Shown: positions 24,781 through 33,308 of the stretch, piece by piece
How the letters are laid out: every line of letters starts with the position of its first letter
Position numbering within the stretch: position 1 is the stretch's first letter
The notes under the pieces: generated by a model
Told to the model about the DNA's origin: nothing
The model's input: only the letters and a program-made list of their open reading frames with translations
Databases searched by the model: none
Translations under genes and position numbers: made by a program
Source of the DNA: Smittium culicis
Lineage: Eukaryota > Kickxellomycota > Harpellomycetes > Harpellales > Legeriomycetaceae
Assembly (NCBI GenBank): GCA_001970855.1
Contig: LSSN01006108.1
Location: forward strand, 1-46,097
Length of the DNA stretch: 46,097 bases
Direction: 5' to 3'

Positions 24781-25679
24781 TAGTAATCTCAGTAAAGCTA
24801 TTTAAATCAGTTTATTGTGGCATTTTAGTTTTTTTTTGATATAAATAGCTCTTTTATTGCTGATAGAGTACCTTTGCGAAAGAAAAGATAGTGATGAAAC
24901 TAAAAATGTTTACCTTATTCATAACTTAAAATTAAAACTTTATTTTATTTTGAAAAGTTTGATATTGCACAATAAAGATGATAATACTTAATAGAAACCA
25001 TTTAATAGAGCATATATCAAAATTAAAATACCAGTATTCTCCAGAAAATTAATCTGGATAAAAATTTTCGAACAAAATAAATTTATCAAAATTTTGTTAA
25101 ATTTTTAAATTGCTGTATGGTATTAAGTAACCAAAGAAAGGATGCTAAAATTCATAGATCGCTCAAAAAAATTTCTATAGATGATCATTAGAATAAGTTA
25201 AACAAATAACCCAGAATATTTAGATATTTTTTATATAGAATAATTGGAAAAAATAAATATTGAAATAGTTTTATAATTTTCTGATGCTATACTGAATCAA
25301 TCTCAATAATCTTAAATATAAAATATAGAGAAAAAAGGGTTTAAAACTGAATTTTAGTTAGTATACTTATATCAGGCCCTAAACGATAAAATATTTTCAA
25401 GGTTGATATTTTTAAATATCAAAATTAAAAATAGACGCATTTAACCTTTCGAATCAAAACTCATCAAAAAAGAAAATTTATTGATTTTAGAGTAATTTAT
25501 AGTAAATTTAGAATTATATGAAATTTTAAACAATCAAAATATATTTTGAGATTCGAAATTAGATTGTATTTATTTAGCCCATAAAGCTAGACTCTGCATG
25601 CGGAAAAAAATTCCGCTGTCTGGAAGAGTTTATAATTAAAAAAAAATAAAAATAAAAAATTTAATATTTTAGTAACTAC
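24781..25679. other. AT-rich spacer between retroelement relic and TTAA-element cluster
   Basis: No gene, tRNA or long repeat is visible. A TTAACCTTTCGAATCAA string at 25439 resembles one end of the nearby TTAA-element family, but no partner end could be traced. Confidence 0.5.
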
Positions 25680-25872
25680 TATCCCATTCTCAGGTATTAT
25701 AGTGATTTTGATCCACCAGGTATAGCAACTGAGCTCAATAAAATCGATTAATTTCTGCACTCAATCAAATTTTTGTTAATAGGATAATATCAGCATGTAA
25801 TAATTATACTTGTAAATCAATATCAAATCAAAAAATCCATTATTTTAAAGATATTGGGTGAGAGAGGGTTAA
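25680..25872 (+). mobile_element. TTAA-MITE family 1, copy A (decayed)
   Basis: The left end is degraded (CCCATTCTCAGG instead of CCCTTTCACGG). The interior keeps GATCCACCAGGTATAGC and the right half, ending GAGAGGGTTAA. Its terminal TTAA (25869-25872) is also the first TTAA of the next copy. Confidence 0.6.
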
Positions 25873-26063
25873 CTCTTTCACGGGCGGTATACTATTTTTG
25901 ATCTATCAAATGTAACTAACTGTGTCTAGTTAAATTAATTTTATTTTGAGGTCTTAAGAAATATCGGCATTGCATATTTTCAGCAAATAGATAATTTAAT
26001 TAAAAATCATAAACGAGTCAGAAAGTTGGTTTTTTTAAAGAGGGTTGAGCAGGAAAGGGTTAG
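25869..26063 (+). mobile_element. TTAA-MITE family 1, copy B
   Basis: Begins TTAACTCTTTCACGGGCGGTA and ends GGAAAGGGTTA followed by G, so the right TTAA is mutated to TTAG. About 195 bp, non-coding. Abuts copy A and shares its TTAA. Confidence 0.8.
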
Positions 26064-26118
26064 TATGCAATTATATGATAAATTTTCTAAGAAAAGATAA
26101 AATCCAACCTTGAGCAGA

Positions 26119-26136
26119 TTTTTTTTTTTTTTTTTT
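26119..26136. repeat. T18 homopolymer
   Basis: An uninterrupted run of 18 T, 16 bp before the next TTAA element. Confidence 0.9.
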
Positions 26137-26151
26137 GTCTCGGAGAGTTTA

Positions 26152-26349
26152 TTAACCCTTTCCGGGGCAAGTACTCTTAAACTTATTTAAAATTTTTAAT
26201 TGGATAAAACATATTGTATGTATTTGTTATTGGATATATAATTTTTCAACCAATAATTTATTACTATTTTTTTATATATTTATCATTTTGCCATTTGGTT
26301 GGAATTTTTTGGCAGTTCAAAAAAGGCCAACCGCCCCTGAAAGGGTTAA
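26152..26349 (+). mobile_element. TTAA-MITE family 2, copy C (complete)
   Basis: 198 bp, TTAA at both ends. Terminal inverted repeats are TTAACCCTTTCCGGGGC and GCCCCTGAAAGGGTTAA, matching at 16 of 17 positions. The subterminal GGCAGTT...GGCCAACCGCCCC block is shared with the copies at 29298 and 32008. The interior differs from family 1, and it has no coding capacity. The TTAA target and CCCTTT termini suggest a non-autonomous piggyBac-type element. Confidence 0.85.
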
Positions 26350-26804
26350 ACAAATTTTTAAAGTATACAAACCAAACTTGAGCAGATGCAGGAGTTTTTT
26401 TGGAATTATATGATTAGCCAATTACTTTTCGCAATTATAATTTAATGCCGAAATACACTAAAGTATTGTATACAAAAAGTTTATAGCCAAAAAAACCCTT
26501 CTTTAACCAATTAAATATTATATCAATAAATAATTTAATTTTTTCAGTGCAACTTGTCGTATAATAATTTACAAGAGTAACTTGTACTAAAAGTAAAAAT
26601 GTTGTAATCCTTAACATAATAGGCCAGTTAAAATGATTTATTAATTTTTAGTGGGGTTTTATACGGTAACGCAAGTTTTACCATCAAAATTGAGATTATA
26701 TTAGGTTGAGCACTAAAATGTTGAAATTAGTTTTATTTTATTTTAAAAGTACTAAGCACTTTATTAGTTGCTATGTATTTATTAGTATTGTTTTTATTAA
26801 AGTT
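26350..26804. other. Spacer between TTAA elements
   Basis: AT-rich, no gene seen. It contains CCAAACTTGAGCAGAT at 26372, nearly identical to CCAACCTTGAGCAGAT at 26104 on the other side of the family 2 element. Confidence 0.5.
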
Positions 26805-26998
26805 TTAACCCTTTCGCGGAAGGTAGACTATTTTTGACCTACAAAATATAGCCAGTTATCCAAAGCTAAAATTCTTTAATTTCGAGGATTTAAGAATTGT
26901 TGGTTTGTTGCATTAAAAAACAAATAATAAATTTGATTACAAATCATAAATGAAAATATATTTGATTTTTTATAGAGCGCTGGACGGAAAAGGGTTAA
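26805..26998 (+). mobile_element. TTAA-MITE family 1, copy D (complete)
   Basis: 194 bp between two TTAA. Begins TTAACCCTTTCGCGGAAGGTA and ends GACGGAAAAGGGTTAA. The interior carries the family landmarks ACTATTTTTGACC, GAGG-x-TTAAGAA and CAAATAATAAA. Non-coding. Confidence 0.85.
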
Positions 26999-27504
26999 AC
27001 GAAAATGACCAAAACAAGGAAAGAACCTTCCTCAATAAAAATTTTAAAAATAAGAGTTAATTTTAGCAAAGATTTGAATTAATATATTTTGGGCAGTCGA
27101 GCTGCCAAATAACAATTAATACAGCTGTCAGAATTTTTCAGTTTATACTTCAAATCGCGACGAACTAGATAAATGATTTTATACCTTGAATCGATTTCCA
27201 GGAGTTACGGAATTCCTAAAGCGACGGAGTGAGTGTGGCATAAAATAGTCTTTTATCCTTAATAATCATTTATAATAATTATTAAATTAGTTTTAATAGT
27301 TATTACTAATATTAAAATTGACTTTTCATATAAAAAAAGTAACGAAATAATTATGATACTCTTAGCGGAAGGTGAACTTATTATCTTATAAAGTTCTATT
27401 TGCTCATTTATATTAGGTAAACGTATTGGTAGTGTCATAAAATCCATTCGATGGTTTTTCTATAAAATTTAAAAGTATAAATAACGACTATGAGTAAGAA
27501 ACTT
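26999..27504. other. Spacer between TTAA elements
   Basis: AT-rich, no gene or element recognised. A 62-codon minus-strand frame here has no recognisable motif. Confidence 0.5.
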
Positions 27505-27701
27505 TTAACCCTTTCACGGGTCGTAGACTATTTTTGACCCTCTAATTATAGCCAATTATGATCAATTATAATACTTTAAATCGGAGGCCTTAAGAAATAT
27601 TGGTATAATGCAAGATAAAACCAAATAATAAAATATCTTGAAAATGATTAGCGAATCAATAAATTTGCTTTTTTAAAGAGCGTTGAACGGGAAAGGGTTA
27701 A
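27505..27701 (+). mobile_element. TTAA-MITE family 1, copy E (complete)
   Basis: 197 bp, TTAA at both ends. Left terminus TTAACCCTTTCACGGGTCG, right terminus AACGGGAAAGGGTTAA. It is close to the family consensus and one of the best preserved copies. Confidence 0.88.
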
Positions 27702-27748
27702 TAGAAACAGTTCCGGCCCTTGAATTAGTCTCCTAAAAAAGACTGAGC

Positions 27749-27945
27749 TTAAGCCTTTCCCATCCTACGCTCTTTAAAAAAGCTAAATCGTTGATTCGTA
27801 TATAATTTAAATGTAAGTTTATTATTTGCTATTAATTTAAAATATACCAATATTTCTTAAGGACTAAGAATTAAAGTAGTATAATTGAACACAGTTGGGT
27901 ATATTTGGCATATCAAAAATAGTCTACCATCCGTGAAAGGGTTAA
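27749..27945 (-). mobile_element. TTAA-MITE family 1, copy F (inverted)
   Basis: Reverse orientation. Starts TTAAGCCTTTCCCATCC and ends CCGTGAAAGGGTTAA, 197 bp. It is followed without a gap by a truncated inverted copy. Confidence 0.85.
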
Positions 27946-28113
27946 AAAAGCCGAACTTATTGATTCGCATATGATTTATAAGCAAATTAATTATTTGCTG
28001 TACTAATACAATATACCAATGACTCTTGAGGTCTCGGAATTAAAGTATTTTAATTGATCACAATTGGCTATATTTAGTGGATCAAAAATAGTCTACCGCC
28101 CGTGAAAGGGTTA
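27946..28113 (-). mobile_element. TTAA-MITE family 1, copy G (inverted, one end missing)
   Basis: Starts inside the element (GCCGAACTTATTGATTCGCAT), lacking the terminus that carries the CCCTTTCCCG motif. Ends GCCCGTGAAAGGGTTAT. Joined head-to-tail to copies F and H. Confidence 0.8.
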
Positions 28114-28199
28114 TAGTCTCAGAATTATAGTATTATAATTGAACGGTGTTGACTATATCATGTGGGTGAAAAAAAGTCTGCCGCCTGAGAAAGGGTTAA
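28114..28199 (-). mobile_element. TTAA-MITE family 1, copy H (half-length, inverted)
   Basis: Only the end-proximal half is present. It starts AGTCTCAGAATTATAGT and runs to GCCTGAGAAAGGGTTAA. The breakpoint is nearly the same as in the half copy at 31195. Confidence 0.75.
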
Positions 28200-28267
28200 A
28201 TGGAGAGCATTAGTGAATGAATTAGAGTTTTCAAAAGAACCTATGTTATTAGATACAAAGGTAACTA

Positions 28268-28463
28268 TTAAACCTATCCCAGATAGATGACAGTTTTTGG
28301 TCGTCCAAATCTACCAAATTAGACTCGATTATCAAAATTTTACTCTGAAGCTAATTAGTTATTGGATTGTAGTGAAATGGCAGCAAATAATAAATTTACT
28401 TCTCAATAATAAGCGAATCAGTAAATCTTAATTTATAAATATCGCTGGACAGGATAGGGCTAA
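28268..28463 (+). mobile_element. TTAA-MITE family 1, copy I (decayed)
   Basis: The left end reads TTAAACCTATCCCAGATAG and the right end GGACAGGATAGGGCTAA. The interior GGCAGCAAATAATAAATTTAC and AAGCGAATCA confirm membership. It is clearly older than its neighbours. Confidence 0.65.
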
Positions 28464-29297
28464 AGTTGTTGGAAAATCTACCTAAAAAACAAATTAATTG
28501 CTTTATAGTTTCTCATTATTCAATTTAGCTACCACATTAGCTAATAGTTATAATTTAATTTCCCGCACCAATTCATTTTATAAAACGGACCTATTTATTA
28601 GATAACTACTCAACTCGCTAGACGTTTTGGTTTATAGATTTATATAACCTATGCTTTTTTAATGATCCGCATTAGATATTATCATATTTTCGGCATTTTT
28701 TCTCAATTAATAATCGATCTCCTAAATCCATTCACTGGCGATGCTATGATTGATTGTAAAATATTTTACTTAATAATGTTAAATGAATATATGACCAATT
28801 TCTAGTTAGGATTCAAGATACGCTTATCCAATAAAATTTCGAGACAATATATAGCAAATTTCGCACCAATTTACGAGTATATTAGTCTAAAAATAGCCAT
28901 CAAACCGTTAAAAAACTTTTTATGTAATGTGTGAAAACTTTAAGGCAAGACGGAAAGAACTGATAGTAAGTGGTTAGATAATTTTCAATCCTATATTAGA
29001 TCATTTCAATATCTTTGGTTACATATCATACAAAAATCACATTACTTTATTTACTTCGCTTAATTTGATATCGCAAGTAAAATGAAGAATACTTGAACCA
29101 AAGCCCATAGGGTAGGAACTCCGTAGACCGCCAGAGGGTTTATAAAATAAAAATCAAAATAAAGATCTGCATAGTAAATGCTGTCTAAAAGCTTGTTTTT
29201 TATTCGCTAGAAAATTACAAGATAATTTGTTTACACTTTTACTTTAAAGTCAGCGAGTATTGATGCGAGTTCAGGAGTTTATCTGTTAGGTCAAAGT
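28464..29297. other. Spacer inside the TTAA-element island
   Basis: 834 bp without a recognised gene or element. Short GC-richer patches, such as the one near 29101-29140, gave no readable protein motif. Confidence 0.5.
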
Positions 29298-29466
29298 TTA
29301 ACCCTTTCAAGAGCGGTTGGCTTTTTTTGAACTGCCAAAATTATCCAACTATTTGACATTCTTATAAATCAATTTATAATATAATAGTTTCTTGGCTGAT
29401 AGCATTATGCATCCAATAACAAAAGATTTTTAAAAGGCTTATTGAATTATTTTTTTTAGTAAATCT
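29298..29466 (-). mobile_element. TTAA-MITE family 2, copy J (inverted, truncated)
   Basis: Starts TTAACCCTTTCAAGAGCGGTT followed by GGC and AACTGCCAAAA, the reverse complement of the family 2 right end. The distal terminus is not preserved before the next element begins at 29467. Confidence 0.75.
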
Positions 29467-29632
29467 TAACCCTTTCATGCGCGGCAGACTATTTTTGGTC
29501 TACCAAATAAGGCCAACGGTGTTCAACTATTATATTTTAATTCCGAGGACTTGAGAAATATCGGTTAATTGTATAATAACAGCAAATAATTAATTTAGTT
29601 ATAAGTCATAAGCAAATCAATAAATTCGTTTT
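29467..29632 (+). mobile_element. TTAA-MITE family 1, copy K (right end lost)
   Basis: Left terminus TTAACCCTTTCATGCGCGGCA with a typical interior. The copy stops at AATCAATAAATTCGTT, where copy L begins. The missing right end is not found beyond copy L, so this is truncation rather than a simple nested insertion. Confidence 0.8.
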
Positions 29633-29829
29633 TTAACCCTTTCACGGACGGTATACTATTTTTGACCCACCAGATGTAACCAACAGCGTTAAATTAAAAT
29701 ACTTTAATACCGAGTTTTTAAGAAATATTGAGTTGTTGTTGATAAGTACCAAATAATAAACTTGCTTATAAATCGTAAACGAATCATTAAATTGAATTTT
29801 TTTAAGAGTATTGGACGGGAAAGGGTTAA
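29633..29829 (+). mobile_element. TTAA-MITE family 1, copy L (complete)
   Basis: 197 bp, TTAA at both ends. Left TTAACCCTTTCACGGACGG, right GGACGGGAAAGGGTTAA. Joined directly to the truncated copy K. Confidence 0.88.
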
Positions 29830-29911
29830 TGGTATCAACTTTTTTACGTCAAATAATTAAAAGCTAAAATGTACAATGTTTGTGTATATTATTAAGAGGT
29901 TTTCATTCAGT

Positions 29912-30107
29912 TTAACCCTTTCACGGGCGGTAGAAAATTTTTGATCTACCAGATATAGCCAATTGTTTTCAATTAAAATACTCTAATTCCGAGACCTAAA
30001 AAACTATTCGTATATTGTAAAATATCTACAAATAGCAAATTACACTATTAATCATAAGCGAATCAATAATTTAATTTTTTAAAGAGCGTTGGGTGGGAAA
30101 GGGTTAA
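29912..30107 (+). mobile_element. TTAA-MITE family 1, copy M (complete)
   Basis: 196 bp, TTAA at both ends. Left TTAACCCTTTCACGGGCGGTA, right GGGTGGGAAAGGGTTAA. Interior landmarks are complete. Confidence 0.88.
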
Positions 30108-30890
30108 AAATGGCCAATTTTAATTGTTATACTATTTGATTCTCGTGGACTTATTGAATTCAGAAACTTTATTTGTTTTTTTTTCCCATCAGGATATGGT
30201 CGTAAGTAGCTATATGAAGGAGCTTTATTGTGACAGAAGAGTAAAAGTTACATAAATATCATATTTGCAACAATTATCAAATAAACAAATGTATATTATG
30301 TGCATTAGATGACAAATGTATAATGCATATTTTATTACATTATGTATTTGAAAAACACAGGACTTGGAGTGTTGCAATCAGAAATCTTCTACATAAATAA
30401 TAGTATTTCATAAAAAAAACGCTTAATTTTCCGTAAATATTAGCCTTTTCACAATAATCATAAATCTTTTTAAATTATAATGATAGACAGTTTGGACGAG
30501 TGTTGCTTTTTCTGCTAATAGATTACTGCTCATCAACAAGTATAGTTTTAAATCCTGACAAATATAATATGAAATAAACTACTTTAAACATCAAATATTT
30601 TTATCCGGTTCACATCAGCAAATTAAATTGCTAAAAAATAAAAGACCAGCTTCATTTCTGAATCTTGCATATTTTAAATTTTAGGCAAATGTTTATTTGT
30701 TAAATTTCTATGAAAAAAGTAACCATATTGACCATCGAGGTTAAAATGATTGTAAATAATATTTTTGTATGCTTTAGCACGCCAAAAATAGCCCCTATTC
30801 CATTTTAGAGCAATCTAAGAATTTTTTTATACGTATTCGATATGTAAGATTCTTAGAAGGATCGGATCCTAATTTTTATTATTTTATTTG
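30108..30890. other. Spacer inside the TTAA-element island
   Basis: AT-rich and without a recognised gene. No element ends were found. Confidence 0.5.
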
Positions 30891-30997
30891 CTATTCCTTT
30901 CTAGTCCAACACTCTTTAAAAAAATCAATTTATTGGTTGGTTTATGTTTTAATGCAAGTTTATTATTTGCTGTTATTTTACAATATACCGATTTCTC
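30891..30997 (-). mobile_element. TTAA-MITE family 1, copy N1 (inverted, truncated)
   Basis: Starts CTATTCCTTTCTAGTCCAAC, a degraded terminus. It continues through the CTTTAAAAAA and GTTTATTATTTGCTG landmarks and stops after AATATACCGATTTCT, where the next copy begins. Confidence 0.7.
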
Positions 30998-31194
30998 TTA
31001 ATCCATTCCCGCCTAACACTCTTTAATAAAATTAATTTATTAATTCGCTTATGATTTATAAGGAAATGTAATATTTGCTGTAATTAATTGATAACCCAAT
31101 ATTTCTTAAGGCCTCGGAAATAAAGTGTAATAAATGAATATCGTTGGCTATATCTGGTGGGCCAAAAATAGTCTACCGCCCATGAAAGGGATAA
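30998..31194 (-). mobile_element. TTAA-MITE family 1, copy N2 (inverted)
   Basis: Starts TTAATCCATTCCCGCCTAAC and ends GCCCATGAAAGGGATAA. Full length, between the truncated copy N1 and the half copy N3. Confidence 0.82.
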
Positions 31195-31279
31195 GGTCTC
31201 AGAATTCAAGTGTTTTAATTTATCATAATTGGCTATCTTTGGAGGCTCAATAATAGTCTACTGCCCGTGAAAGGGTTAA
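31195..31279 (-). mobile_element. TTAA-MITE family 1, copy N3 (half-length, inverted)
   Basis: Starts GGTCTCAGAATTCAAGTG and ends GCCCGTGAAAGGGTTAA. The same half of the element, with the same internal breakpoint, is present at 28114-28199. Confidence 0.78.
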
Positions 31280-31469
31280 GATATTAGCTTTATTGAATAA
31301 ATTATTTGAAATTATTTTTTTACAGAATTCAAAACTAAAAGCCAAGCTTAAAAATAGTAAAAAATTAACAGAAATTGGTATACTTGTCAAAATAATCACC
31401 CATATAAATTTACAAACAGCTAAATGTAATATCGGTATTATATGTTATAAACTTTTCAATGCGCTTTAG

Positions 31470-31664
31470 TTAATCCTTTCTCTCCCAGCGCTCTTTAAAA
31501 TATGAATTTATTCATTTGATGGTAATTTGTATGTAAAATTTTTATTCGAAGCTACTCTTTAACAAATCAATATTTGAGCAAGTCTCGGAACTTAATTACT
31601 TTTATTGTACACTGTTGGCTATATTTAGTGGAGCAAAAACAGTCTACAATGCGGGAAATGTCAA
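31470..31664 (-). mobile_element. TTAA-MITE family 1, copy O (inverted, decayed)
   Basis: Starts TTAATCCTTTCTCTCCCAGC and ends near GCGGGAAATGTCAAG. The interior TTGGCTATATTTAGTGGAGCA is typical. The right terminus has lost the AAAGGGTTAA end. Confidence 0.7.
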
Positions 31665-31816
31665 GCTTGATTAAAAAGAGCATTTTAGTTTGTTGGTCAA
31701 TATGCATACTCTATACATTGCAACATTTAAAATATAAATTTTCCTTATAAATCATTGTAGACTAAAAAAAAGTTCATTTATAGAAATAAAAGCTCGAAAA
31801 TTATAAATTATTATAT

Positions 31817-32011
31817 TTAACCCTTTCTCGGAAAGTAGACTATTTTTGATGTAAAAAATATATCAGATTAAATTCACTTGAAATGCTTTAACCCCGAGAC
31901 CTTTATTTTTATTGGCTTTTTGTATAAATACAGCAAATAATAAACTTGCTTATAAATCATAACTGAATCATAAAATTGATTTTTTTAAAGTGTTGGTCAG
32001 GAAAGGGTTAG
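31817..32011 (+). mobile_element. TTAA-MITE family 1, copy P
   Basis: Left TTAACCCTTTCTCGGAAAGTA, right GTCAGGAAAGGGTTAG. Its last four bases are shared with the family 2 copy that follows. Confidence 0.82.
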
Positions 32012-32203
32012 CCTTTTCCGGGGCCAGCACACTTAAACTTATTTAAAAATCATAATTGGATAATCCTATTAAAAATAATATGCTATTGGATAAATGATAG
32101 ATAATAGCCAATAATTTATTATTACTTTATATTATTTTGTCACGTCGTTTTGTAGAATAATTTTGGCAGTTATAAAAAAGCCAACCGCCCCTGAAAGGGC
32201 AAA
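32008..32203 (+). mobile_element. TTAA-MITE family 2, copy Q
   Basis: Left TTAGCCTTTTCCGGGGCCAGC, right GCCAACCGCCCCTGAAAGGG then CAAA. Both terminal TTAA are mutated. The subterminal TTGGCAGTTATAAAAAAGCC matches the copy at 26152. Confidence 0.82.
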
Positions 32204-32301
32204 GAAAAATAAAATCATACTATGTTATATATGATGATAAATAGTGTGTATGCGCGGTTAAATTATGGTGAAAGGCTTTATAAATTATATCATCTCCGGT
32301 A

Positions 32302-32499
32302 TTTACCTTTTCACGGGCAGAAGAATATTTTTGACCCAGCAGGTATAGCCAACAGAGTTTAATTAAAATTCTATAACTCCGAGGCCTAAAAAATTATTGG
32401 TATATTGTTTCAAAACAGGCAAATAATAAGATTTCTTATAAATGATAAGCGAATCAATAAATTCGACTTTTTTAAGGGCGCTTGAGGGGAAAGGGATAA
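32302..32499 (+). mobile_element. TTAA-MITE family 1, copy R
   Basis: Left TTTACCTTTTCACGGGCAGAA, right GAGGGGAAAGGGATAAA. The interior GAGGCCTAAAAAATTATTGG and AAGCGAATCAATAAATTCG are typical. This is the last copy, about 800 bp upstream of the fatty acid synthase start codon. Confidence 0.8.
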
Positions 32500-33308
32500 A
32501 GATTTATAGGGAATATAAAATTATTAGAATTTGATTTGTACTGTAATTACGAATTCGCCAATAGTGCAAAGACAATTCTGCTTGCAAATTATATTTCTTT
32601 GGAATAAATATTTGCATTTAAGAATTCTCCATATCAAACCCTAATCGTAAGATATGTTTATCCAATAATTATCTACGCTAATAATTGCTTTATCAACTAA
32701 GCTTATAAAATATAAAGCTAATAATGTAACTATTGGACTATTAATAAAAAACAACGGTTTTTATTTAATACAAAAAACTAAGTTACCGCTAAATATCAAT
32801 CCCGTAATAAATATATATGGATTTGAATCTAAAAATAGATTCTATTAGAAAATCATTGAACAAGTTTCACACATTACAAAATACCCGGTAAAATTCTCCA
32901 ACAACGATAATATTATAAACTCGCATTACATATTTCTTTCTTTTTGATAGAGCACTGTATGCTTTGTGAGAATTGGTAATTTATTGTTTATTGATTAGTC
33001 ATAGTCCGCGAACAAACCCATTTAATTTTCGATGGCTGAGTTTTGAGCTGTGGAAAGATATTTTTATTAAGAGCTTCAGTCAGAATTCAAAATAAATAGT
33101 AAAATTATATATAAACATTACAATGCACGCAAATGAAAGAATTACAACTTTCCATATGCAAAATAAATAAATCAATACACAATCTTCAAGCATATAATCC
33201 ATTATAATAATTTTTCACAAATATCATTTATTTAAATTTAAATAAAATTTAATAAAGATAAATTTTAAATACACGCATAAAAAAAACTAAAACACATATC
33301 ATATTAAA
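32500..33308 (+). promoter_or_regulatory. Upstream region of the fatty acid synthase gene
   Basis: 809 bp without another gene. A TATATATAAACA-like stretch (about 33106-33116) lies roughly 200 bp before the start codon and could be a TATA element. The last 60 bp are A-rich, and the start context AAAATGAGC is favourable. Promoter function is inferred from position. Confidence 0.4.

Noticed and set aside
25680..32499. Regularly repeated units considered as a CRISPR array or satellite
   Set aside because: Spacing and orientation are irregular, units have terminal inverted repeats and TTAA ends, and the genome is eukaryotic.
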